The notes under the pieces are model-generated. The model did not search any database. It had not been told where the DNA came from and saw only the letters and a list, made by a program, of their open reading frames with translations. A program made the position numbers and the translations under genes. Positions 1 through 7,000 of a DNA stretch of 15,825 bases are shown here, piece by piece (position 1 is the first letter of the stretch; every line of letters starts with the position of its first letter). The stretch is from FEN-1297 sp963787005 (GTDB taxonomy: Bacteria > Bacteroidota > Ignavibacteria > Ignavibacteriales > Ignavibacteriaceae): positions 1-15,825 of the forward strand of contig CAWBBX010000037.1 in assembly GCA_963787005.1 (NCBI GenBank), written 5' to 3'.

Positions 1-1
1 T

Positions 2-85
2 CAAAGCGTCGCCCTGCCCGATTGGATCGGCCCGGAGGTTACCAACGATCCCCGCTACCTCAACGCCAATCTGGCCATAATTTGA
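2..85 (+). CDS. C-terminal tail of a CYTH-domain protein (5'-partial, foreign to the rest of the window)
   Basis: The frame starting at base 2 reads through LPDWIGPEVTNDPRYLNANL and stops at TGA 83-85. This resembles, from memory, the conserved C-terminal end of bacterial CYTH-domain proteins (class IV adenylate cyclase / thiamine-triphosphatase-like; typical pattern W-x-G-x-E-V-T-x-D-x-R-Y-x-N-x-x-L). Only about 27 residues are present, so the catalytic tunnel domain lies outside the window and activity cannot be judged. Base composition is high-GC (38 of the first 60 bases are G or C), unlike the roughly 42% GC genes that follow. It converges on a TrkH-like tail on the other strand. Both end within the first 208 bases and look proteobacterial. 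Assignment is by motif recognition only. Confidence 0.6.
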   Translation, partial: QSVALPDWIGPEVTNDPRYLNANLAII

Positions 86-135
86 TACTCGCGATGGTCG
101 TTCATGGTGACGGGGGACGTGTAAACACCGGCCCC

Positions 136-207
136 TCAACTGCGCCAGAAATGCGGGGTGAAAATCACCAATATGGTGAAGACCTCCAGCCGGCCGACCA
201 GCATCCC
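136..207 (-). CDS. trkH: C-terminal tail of TrkH-type potassium uptake protein (5'-partial, truncated at a junction)
   Basis: On the minus strand, 207 down to 136 reads GMLVGRLEVFTILVIFTPHF followed by WRS and stop (TGA, complement of 136-138). This matches the highly conserved end of TrkH, the membrane subunit of the Trk K+ uptake system (pattern MLxGRLExFTxLVLFTPxFWR), including the last hydrophobic helix. Past base 207 the frame continues as V-V-S-T, where TrkH would need more membrane-helix sequence, so homology stops at about 205-210. That is where the kinase/TPR gene on the opposite strand starts to match its paralogue. The gene is therefore cut at a junction rather than naturally short. 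It faces the CYTH tail across a 50-base gap. Confidence 0.65.
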   Translation of the reverse strand, partial: GMLVGRLEVFTILVIFTPHFWRS

Positions 208-208
208 G

Positions 209-1177
209 ACAACCGACGTATTCGATATTCAGGAGAAAGTGTCTAAAGAAATAGCTGACGCACTTATGCTAAGGCTCTCCCCTGTTGAAAAAGTTGAACT
301 AACCAAGAAACCTACTTTAAACGCTGAGGCATACGATTATTACCTCCGGGCAAGGAATTTTTTATCCAACCGGACCAGGGACAAAATTGATCTTGCGGTC
401 TTACTCTTTCAAAAATCCGTCCAGTTAGATTCCAGATTTGCCGCGGCACACGCGGGATTAGGCGAAGCCTACGCAATTATATACCGTGACTTTGACCGGC
501 TCGAAAGCTGGCTGGATAAAGCAATGGACGCAAGCTTGAAAGCGCTTATGTACGACCCGACATTGTCGGAGGCGTATGCCTCTTTAGGCCTCGCGTATTT
601 CGGGAAAGATAATCTTGATGATTCTTTGACCGCCAGTAAAAAAGCAATAGAACTCGATCCGGACAATTACAACGCGCACTGGATACTGTCAAGGATCTAT
701 CACTCAACCGACCGTGATAAAGAAGCCTTGGACGCGCTGAATAAAGTGGTGTCTATAAATCCGAAATTCTTCACCGCCTACGACGATCTTGAGATGTATT
801 ATGAAAGAATCGGCGATGAGGAAAATTATAACAAAACACTTATAACAGTAGCTTCAATTGTTCCCGAATATCTTCGCCTGCATCCTGAGGATACTTACAG
901 GAGAATGGCTTACGCCGTTACTCTTGCTAAACTAAAACGTTTTGATGAAGCGAAATCCGAAGGAGACAGCGCTCTCGAATTAAGTTCGAATGACCCTATA
1001 ATGATGTACTACGGCGCGTGTCTTTATTCCCGTTTAAATGAGCCTAAACACGCCGCCGAACTTCTTAACAAGGCGGTTGAAAACGGATATGAGAACTTCG
1101 AGTGGATAAAACGCGATCCTGATTTTAACAGTATAAGAACCGAGCCGGCTTACGTCGACTTAATGAAAGGCAAATAA
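209..1177 (+). CDS. TPR-repeat C-terminal half of a kinase/TolB-like/TPR protein (5'-truncated by the junction)
   Basis: The readable product starts at DVFDIQEKVSKEIADAL (215) and aligns end to end with residues about 393-712 of the next gene, sharing blocks such as LNAEA, YDPTLSEAYA/YDATLSEAYA, RIYHSTDRDKEA and the ending GYENFEWIKRDPDFNSIR. It therefore has lost the N-terminal kinase and TolB-like domains that its paralogue keeps; these would lie left of about 215. What remains is a helical tetratricopeptide array (pairs of the type A-x-A-x-x-x-L-G-x-A-Y and A-x-x-L-x-P), a protein-interaction scaffold, probably cytoplasmic. No signal peptide or membrane segment is visible. The ATG at 158 lies in the foreign trkH segment and is not a credible start; in the intact genome the gene is probably about 2.1 kb. 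The stop (1175-1177) is directly followed by the ATG of the next gene, so the two are probably co-transcribed and arose by tandem duplication. Confidence 0.8.
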   Translation, partial: TTDVFDIQEKVSKEIADALMLRLSPVEKVELTKKPTLNAEAYDYYLRARNFLSNRTRDKIDLAVLLFQKSVQLDSRFAAAHAGLGEAYAIIYRDFDRLESWLDKAMDASLKALMYDPTLSEAYASLGLAYFGKDNLDDSLTASKKAIELDPDNYNAHWILSRIYHSTDRDKEALDALNKVVSINPKFFTAYDDLEMYYERIGDEENYNKTLITVASIVPEYLRLHPEDTYRRMAYAVTLAKLKRFDEAKSEGDSALELSSNDPIMMYYGACLYSRLNEPKHAAELLNKAVENGYENFEWIKRDPDFNSIRTEPAYVDLMKGK

Positions 1178-3316
1178 ATGAACGAATTTATAGGTCGTGA
1201 AATTTCTCACTATAAAATTATTGAGAAATTGGGCGAAGGCGGAATGGGTGTAGTATATAAAGCTGAAGATTTGAAACTCGGACGTAATGTAGCGATAAAG
1301 TTTCTCCCTTCTCACCTTGCCGATTCTAAGGAGAATAAGGAAAGATTTATGCGTGAGGCAAAGTCCGCCGCTTCGCTCAATCATCCGAATATTCTCGGGA
1401 TATATGAAATAGACGAGCATGATTCTACCCTGTTTATAGTAATGGAACTGGTTGAAGGAGAGACATTAAAATCTTACCTACCTAAAATTTCAAAGGGTAC
1501 CGGTTTGCCTGTCGCTCAGGCTATAAACTGGGTCGAACAAATATCGGCCGGATTAAGCGCGGCTCACAAAATGAATATTATTCACCGCGATATCAAGACC
1601 GAAAATATAATGATCACTAAAGACGGCAGAATGAAGATAATGGATTTCGGACTCGCCAAACTCAAGGACCATGCGGGTATAACAAAGACCGGAACGTCTC
1701 TTGGAACATTGTCCTACATGTCGCCGGAACAGGCTCACGGACAGCCTGCCGATAACAGGTCCGATATCTGGTCGCTGGGAGTAGTATTTTATGAAATATT
1801 AACCGGTGAACTGCCTTTTAAATCCGAGCATGAAGCCGGACTATTTTATGTGATCGCAAATGAAACTCCGACTGCACCGAATTTGTTGAATAAAAAAGTT
1901 CCTCATCAAATCGACACCCTTGTAATGAAATTAATAGAAAAAGATCCGAATAAAAGGTTTCAAAATGTCGACGAATTATTAAAATCACTTGATGCGATTA
2001 AAAACGAAATTCAAAATGCCGATAAGGTCGAGAAGGAAAAAGCGATTGTCGTTCTGCCGTTCGACAACATAAGTCCCGATACGGACAGCGATTATTTTAC
2101 CGACGGATTGACGGAAGAATTGATTGCTAGCCTGTCAAAACTAAAAAACATTCGACTTGTTCCGAGAACAACATCTATGCGATATAAAGGAACAAACAAG
2201 GATATTAAGACGATCGGCAGAGAATTGGGTACGCGCTATATTCTAGCCGGAAGCGTAAGAAAATTTCAGGATAATCTCCGCATAACGGTGGAGCTAATTG
2301 ACGTAAATAACGACTCCCAGCTTTGGGCGGAGACATTCAAAGGAAAACTGGCGGATGTTTTCGATATACAAGAACGGGTATCTAAGGAGATTGTTGACGC
2401 GCTCAGATTGAAACTATCACCTAATGAAAAAGTAGTGCTCGAGAAGCGCTCTACATTAAACGCAGAAGCGTTTGATCTTTATTTACGCGCGAGGGATTTT
2501 CTTTACAGGATGACAAAAGCGAACATTCATTTTGCGATCCAACTTTTCCAGAAGGCTATTGCAGTCGACCCGCGCTACGCCTCGGCTTACGCGGGATTAA
2601 GCGAAGCTTACGCATACCTGTTTTTATATTTTGAAAGGAACAAAACTTTACTCGATAAAGCTATTGAAGCCAGCTTAAAGGCCATGATGTACGATGCGAC
2701 TCTTTCCGAAGCCTACGCCGCACTCGCACTCGCCCATTATAACGGGAACTCTTTTTCTGAGGCCACCACTGCGGGTGAAAAAGCTGTAGAGCTAGATCCC
2801 AACAACTTTACCGGTATATGGATCTTAGGCAGAATATACCACAGCACCGACAGGGACAAGGAAGCGGTAGAGCTTTATAAGAGAGTCATTGCGTTAAATC
2901 CCGATTTTTACTCCGCTTTTATGGACATTTGTGCTTCATTTGAAAAACTTGGAGAAACAAAGGAATACGATAAATACCTTAAAACTTCCGCCGATTCGTT
3001 CGCCAGGTACTTAGACCAGCATCCGGATGACGCGAGAGCTCATATACTTTTTGCAAGTACATTGGTTCAGTTAGGCAGGATTGAAGAGGCAAAATTAAAG
3101 GGCGCGGAGGCTCTCAAATTAAGTCCCGACGACGCACTGATGCAGTATAACGGCGCTTGTTTCTATGCCAGGCTGAACGAAAAGAAACTGGCGATCGATC
3201 TTCTTAAAAAATCAATAAGTACCGGCTGGGAAAACTATGAGTGGATGAAAAGAGATCCCGACCTGGATTCATTGAGGAATGAGCCGGATTACTTGGACCT
3301 CATTAAAGATAAATAG
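1178..3316 (+). CDS. Ser/Thr protein kinase with TolB-like (FlgO-type) domain and TPR repeats
   Basis: The 712-residue product opens with a complete Hanks-type kinase domain (about 12-272): glycine loop LGEGGMGVV (18-26), ATP lysine in VAIKF (K41), probable helix-C glutamate E60, catalytic loop HRDIKTEN (136-143; D138, K140, N143), DFG (156-158), MSPEQ (181-185) in place of APE, and the DIWSLGVV helix (196-203). All residues needed for catalysis are present. A TolB-like/FlgO-type domain follows (about 289-390; IVVLPFDNIS, FTDGLTEELI, YILAGSVRK, LWAETF), the COG5616-like module often fused to bacterial cyclases and kinases. Residues 393-712 are a TPR array. No membrane helix separates the kinase from the rest, so it is probably soluble, phosphorylating proteins recruited by the TPRs. 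The ATG abuts the previous stop with no gap, preceded by gaaagg. Substrate unknown. Confidence 0.93.
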   Translation: MNEFIGREISHYKIIEKLGEGGMGVVYKAEDLKLGRNVAIKFLPSHLADSKENKERFMREAKSAASLNHPNILGIYEIDEHDSTLFIVMELVEGETLKSYLPKISKGTGLPVAQAINWVEQISAGLSAAHKMNIIHRDIKTENIMITKDGRMKIMDFGLAKLKDHAGITKTGTSLGTLSYMSPEQAHGQPADNRSDIWSLGVVFYEILTGELPFKSEHEAGLFYVIANETPTAPNLLNKKVPHQIDTLVMKLIEKDPNKRFQNVDELLKSLDAIKNEIQNADKVEKEKAIVVLPFDNISPDTDSDYFTDGLTEELIASLSKLKNIRLVPRTTSMRYKGTNKDIKTIGRELGTRYILAGSVRKFQDNLRITVELIDVNNDSQLWAETFKGKLADVFDIQERVSKEIVDALRLKLSPNEKVVLEKRSTLNAEAFDLYLRARDFLYRMTKANIHFAIQLFQKAIAVDPRYASAYAGLSEAYAYLFLYFERNKTLLDKAIEASLKAMMYDATLSEAYAALALAHYNGNSFSEATTAGEKAVELDPNNFTGIWILGRIYHSTDRDKEAVELYKRVIALNPDFYSAFMDICASFEKLGETKEYDKYLKTSADSFARYLDQHPDDARAHILFASTLVQLGRIEEAKLKGAEALKLSPDDALMQYNGACFYARLNEKKLAIDLLKKSISTGWENYEWMKRDPDLDSLRNEPDYLDLIKDK

Positions 3317-3321
3317 GATAG

Positions 3322-3660
3322 ATGAGTTTTGAATTAAACCATATCGTCAATCAATCTGAAAATCTTAGGCAGATCAAAAAAGCAGATCTAAGACCTGGCG
3401 ATGAGCTGCATTTAAAGACGAGAAATTCGGTTTACCATATTGTAGTGGATCACGACGGAGGTTATTTAGTATCGGGAGGCTGGTTCGATAAATCGGCGGA
3501 CTCCCCTGTTAAAATAAATATAAACGGATGCACATGGGGCGGCAGCGTTATTAAAACGGATATTGTCGCCGCGCGCGGCTTGTTTCTTGAGTTCGGCAAC
3601 AGAGTTGTAACCAGCTCTATTGAGAATATCTTTTATCTTCCCGGCAGAATTAAAAACTGA
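3322..3660 (+). CDS. Small protein of unknown function next to kinase gene
   Basis: A 112-residue product that I do not recognise. It starts at ATG 3322, five bases after the kinase stop, with a weak taggat ribosome-binding stretch overlapping that stop. It almost certainly belongs to the same transcript as the two TPR genes. The middle (about 24-90) is rich in short beta-prone stretches with glycines and aromatics: RPGDELHLKT, YHIVVDHDGGYLVSGGWF, VKININGCTWGG, LFLEFGNRV. This suggests a small beta-barrel or sandwich domain preceded by a short N-terminal helix. There is no signal peptide, membrane helix or obvious metal-binding cluster; C79 is the only cysteine I count. Coding potential is supported by length, tight spacing and non-repetitive composition. 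A role as partner or substrate of the adjacent kinase is inference from position only. Confidence 0.7.
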   Translation: MSFELNHIVNQSENLRQIKKADLRPGDELHLKTRNSVYHIVVDHDGGYLVSGGWFDKSADSPVKININGCTWGGSVIKTDIVAARGLFLEFGNRVVTSSIENIFYLPGRIKN

Positions 3661-3792
3661 TCTGTTCGGGCAGACTTCAAACAATATTTCGCGGATATAT
3701 ACAGACAAACTACACTTCATTATTTGAAATAATTAATAGGCAGGAAGCGTTCAAGACTGCGGCATTGAAATCTTGAATATCGGCTAATCGTT

Positions 3793-3924
3793 ATGAAACA
3801 ATCAATTATTAAAGATGCTTTGACGGGAAGGGTAATGCTTCACTATACGATTCTCGATAAGCTGGGCGAAGCCCGTCTCCACTTCGTTGCGCCGGACTTA
3901 AAAATGACAATAGGTGAATCATGA
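3793..3924 (+). pseudogene. Kinase N-terminus remnant 1 (43 codons)
   Basis: ATG 3793 opens a 43-codon frame ending at TGA 3922-3924. After a 10-residue unrelated lead, residues 11-26 read TGRVMLHYTILDKLGE, which aligns with TGETILHYKILEKLGE, the start of the intact kinase at 4019. Similarity stops right after LGE, before the GMG of the glycine loop; the remainder (ARLHFVAPDLK) is not kinase-like. There is no ATP lysine or catalytic loop, so it cannot encode a kinase. It could be the residue of a deleted kinase gene or a translated leader peptide. The TGA overlaps the ATG of remnant 2 (ATGA, 3921-3924). Confidence 0.65.
3871..3908. repeat. Possible fragment of an interspersed intergenic repeat
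   Basis: Read on the minus strand this stretch begins gtcattttta, continues with agtccggcgcaacgaagtgg and ends agacgggc. That resembles, from memory, the widespread family of dispersed repeats that begin GTCATT..GAG and contain GAAG..GGAGACG-like words in many bacterial genomes. It lies exactly where kinase similarity stops in remnant 1, so it may be an insertion scar. Only one copy is visible in the window, so the call rests on resemblance alone. Confidence 0.25.
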
Positions 3925-4022
3925 TTGGAGAGAGTATACTGCACTATAAGATACTCGAAAAGCTTGGAGAAGGCGGACCTGCCCGCCGCAGCACTTCAAT
4001 AATATTTGCGAAAGTATTATGA
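3921..4022 (+). pseudogene. Kinase N-terminus remnant 2 (33 codons)
   Basis: ATG 3921, preceded by a plausible ribosome-binding stretch (aggtga, 3912-3917), encodes MIGESILHYKILEKLGEGG, nearly identical in protein to the first 19 residues of the intact kinase at 4019. It then runs into unrelated PARRSTSIIFAKVL and stops at TGA 4020-4022. The stop overlaps the ATG of the intact gene (ATGA, 4019-4022). Compared with the intact copy most nucleotide differences are synonymous (for example tat/tac, aag/aaa, ctt/ctc, gga/ggc). The source was therefore once a selected coding sequence of its own, not a recent duplication of the neighbour. Without the lysine, HRD and DFG motifs it has no kinase function. 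Confidence 0.7.
3999..4020 (+). promoter_or_regulatory. Hairpin overlapping the start of the giant kinase gene
   Basis: Bases 3999-4007 (ataatattt) can pair with 4011-4020 (aaagtattat), leaving a gcg loop and one bulged G at 4014. The nine pairs bury the only purine-rich ribosome-binding candidate (gaaag, 4010-4014) and the first two bases of the ATG at 4019. Ribosomes translating remnant 2 would run through and melt this structure while terminating at 4020-4022. This would make initiation depend on upstream translation (translational coupling). The pairing is seen in the sequence; the regulatory role is inference, and the stem is A+T-rich and therefore weak. Confidence 0.35.
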
Positions 4023-7000
4023 CCGGAGAAACTATTCTGCATTACAAAATTTTGGAGAAGCTCGGCGAAGGCGGGATGGGAGTGGTCTATAAAGCCGAGG
4101 ACACAGATCTGAATAGATTGGTCGCATTAAAATTTCTGCCTGCCGAAATTTCTTCTTCCTCGGAAGAGTCTGCAGTGCTCAAGAACGAAGCCCAGGCAGC
4201 GGCCATGCTTAACCACCCGAACATCTGTACCGTTTACGCGTTTGAAGAAGATGATGAGAAAAGATTTATTTCGATGGAATTTATGGACGGTATTACGCTT
4301 AGAAAAAAGATAGCGGACGGTCCATTAACTATTGATGAAACTATATCATACGCTATTCAAATAGGCGAGGCTCTGAGTGAAGCCCACAAAAACGGCATGG
4401 TTCACCGCGATATCAAAACAGAAAATATAATGATCAACGCAAAGGACCAGGTTAAGGTTATGGACTTCGGGCTGGCCGTACTAAGAGACCGCGCACATGA
4501 GTCTGCATACGAAGGCACATTCGGGACTCTTGCCTACCTTTCGCCCGAACAGACCTTAAATATGCCGTCGGGCTTTACATCTGACATATGGTCTTACGGA
4601 GTCGTCTGCTATGAAATGTTTACCGGCAGGCTTCCGTTTTTCGACAAATATGAAGAAGCGATAATTTATTCCATCCTTAATGAAGAACCCGTACCGCCTA
4701 CGCACATCAGACCTGATATTCCCTCGGAATTAGAGGCGATTATACTGAAATGCATCCGTAAAGAAGAAGAGAACAGGTACCAGAGTACCGAACTGGTTGT
4801 ACGCGATCTAAAAAAATTGAAAAAAGAAATTGAAGTCCGAAGTATACGCGAAGATTTAAAAAAAGAACATCGCCGGAAAGAAAAGAAAGCGGCAGAGCAG
4901 AAACAGGCAACAATTGTTTACATGCAGATACAAAATTATGCCGAGTTGACCGGAATTGTAGGCCAGGAAAATATGGTAGATATTCTAGAAAAATATTATG
5001 AGATAATAAATCACGCCGCACAAAAGTACGGGGGTACGGTAAACAAAACCAGCACGAGCGAAGCAGTACTGTATTTCGGTCTGCCTGAAACGATAGAGAA
5101 TTCTGCGCATAAAGCAGTAAGGGCGGGAATCGAAATTAAAGAAGGATATAATTCGATAAGAAAAGAATACGGAATATCCGAGAAGTATTATCTGAATACA
5201 GCGGTCAGCAGCGGAACAGTTATAGCCGGCAGTATCTCTTCGGGTGATAAATTGGAATATACAGTTTTAGGTGACACGGTTGAAACCGCGCTGGCTCTGC
5301 TGGAATCGGCTTCAAACGGCCAGACATTGGTAAGTTCGATAACTTATAAAACGTTAAGAGAATTTTTCAGCTTCAAGCAGTTAAAAACAATCTCATTAAA
5401 AGGTAAACGCGACCCTGTCGCAGTTTACGAGCTTTTAGATTCCGGAATAAATTTTAAAAGCGACCGGATGCCCGCGGAGAGATTAATTAAATCGGAAATG
5501 ATCGGAAGGACCGAAGAGCTTGATAAATTAGAGAATTTAATATTAGACTCACTAAACGGCCGCGGATCAATAGTAAGCATAATTGCCGAAGCCGGAATCG
5601 GCAAATCGAGATTATTAAACGAACTGAAAAATAAGGAAATAATAAATCAAGTTACCCTTCTGGAGGGGAAAGCCGATTCAACCGGGAAAAACGTTAGCTT
5701 TCATCCGGTAACGGGCATCCTGAAACAGTGGATGCAAATCCGTGAGAATGATGATGAAAGCGAAGCGTTTGCAAAGCTAGAAAATTCGATTCAAAGCCTT
5801 TTTACGGGCGATGCCGGAGAGATACTCCCCTTCTTAGCCGCGTTAATGGGATTTCAATTAAATAAAGAATACGAAAAGCGTATCAACGATATTTCTTCGG
5901 ATGCATTAAGCAAACTTATTCAGAAGAGCATGAGGGAACTTATTTTAAAGGGTTCTGAAATTAATCCGCTTGTTTTTATTATAGAAGATCTGCATTGGGC
6001 GGATCAATCCTCAATTGAATTACTGCAGTCTCTGTTTCGCCTAGCCGAAAATAATAAGATACTATTCATCTGTACCCTGAGACCTAACTATCAGGAAACC
6101 GGGGATAAAATGCTTTCCGTAATCAAGGAAAAGTATACCGACTTTTATTCGGAAATAAAGCTCGAGCCTTTAAATGACAATGACTGCAGGCTCCTCCTGG
6201 AGAATCTCCTGAAAATGAAAATGCTTCCCGATAAATTGAAAGATTCTATTTCAAAAAATACCGAAGGGAACCCTTTCTTTATCGAAGAAGTGATCCGTTC
6301 GTTAATTGATGACGGAACAATAGAAATTAAAAACGGTCAATTTATATTATCCGGCGATATTAAAGATATTGTTGTCCCTGCATCCGTAAAGGATGTTCTT
6401 CTCGCAAGAATAGATAAGCTCGATGAGCCCGTAAAATACACATTAAAAATTGCCTCGGTAATAGGAAGATATTTCTCTTACGATCTGCTTGAGAAAGTAG
6501 CGGAAGGGGAAAACAATTTAGAAACTATTATCGGTACATTAATTAAGCTGGAATTAATCAGGGAAAACAAAGGAAGAACGGAACGTGAATATCTTTTTTA
6601 TCACGCCCTAGCGCAGGAGGCTGTTTACGATACCCTGCTGACAAAGAACCGCCAGGAACTGCATTTGAAAGTAGCATCGGCAATTGAAAATATTTTTGCG
6701 CAGAAGATAAGTGATTTTTATGAAGTACTCGCCCGTCACTACAGTTTGGGAAACGACAAAGAGAAAGCCGAAGAATATCTGATTAAAGCCGGCGAGCGTA
6801 CTTTGAAAAATGCCGCCTCTAGCGAAGCTCTTAATTATTTCAATGATGCATTGAACCTGTATCAGCAGAAATACGGTGAATCCGCAGATCCTGAAAAGTT
6901 GATTATGTTCGAACAGAACATCGGCATAGCGCTTTACAACAAGGGAAAACTCGTCGATGCCGTGGCACACCTTGACAGGGCGCTATATCTATTAGGTGAT

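Larger units (their letters stand above)
1..214. other. Chimeric or foreign segment ending at a junction at about 205-215
   Basis: By hand count 124 of the first 208 bases are G or C (about 60%), against 25 of 60 (42%) for 241-300. The segment carries two convergent gene tails (CYTH +, TrkH -) unrelated to the downstream kinase genes. Homology to TrkH runs to base 205 and homology of the plus-strand TPR gene to its tandem paralogue starts at 215, leaving at most about 10 bases for the switch. The pentamer ccgac occurs at both 206-210 and 213-217, so a short-overlap misjoin or microhomology event is plausible. An ATG at 158 opens a reading frame into the TPR gene, but its first 19 codons are antisense to trkH and should not be annotated as protein. 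Confidence 0.75.
3661..4018 (+). other. Gene-free interval with kinase-start remnants
   Basis: No intact gene fits here. Bases 3661-3792 hold nothing I can name: no convincing promoter, and only a 5-bp hairpin (3661-3674, including one G-T pair) just after the preceding stop, without a T-run. From 3793 onward there are two short reading frames, each starting like the neighbouring kinases and breaking off after the glycine-loop region. They run by ATGA overlaps into the large kinase gene at 4019. Short G+C-rich, non-kinase insert-like stretches (about 3871-3920 and 3978-3998) sit at the break points. Confidence 0.7.

Noticed and set aside
158..208. ATG 158 as start of the TPR gene
   Set aside because: The first codons are the complement of conserved TrkH sequence and do not align with the paralogue; the true 5' end is missing.
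22..246. Reading frame of 74 codons on the + strand at the left edge
   Set aside because: It runs antisense to the TrkH tail and in a different frame from the CYTH tail, crosses the junction at about 210 and has no recognisable motif.
3661..3674. Hairpin tctgt-tcgg-gcaga after the small orphan gene as a terminator
   Set aside because: The stem is only five pairs including one G-T pair and is not followed by a T-run.
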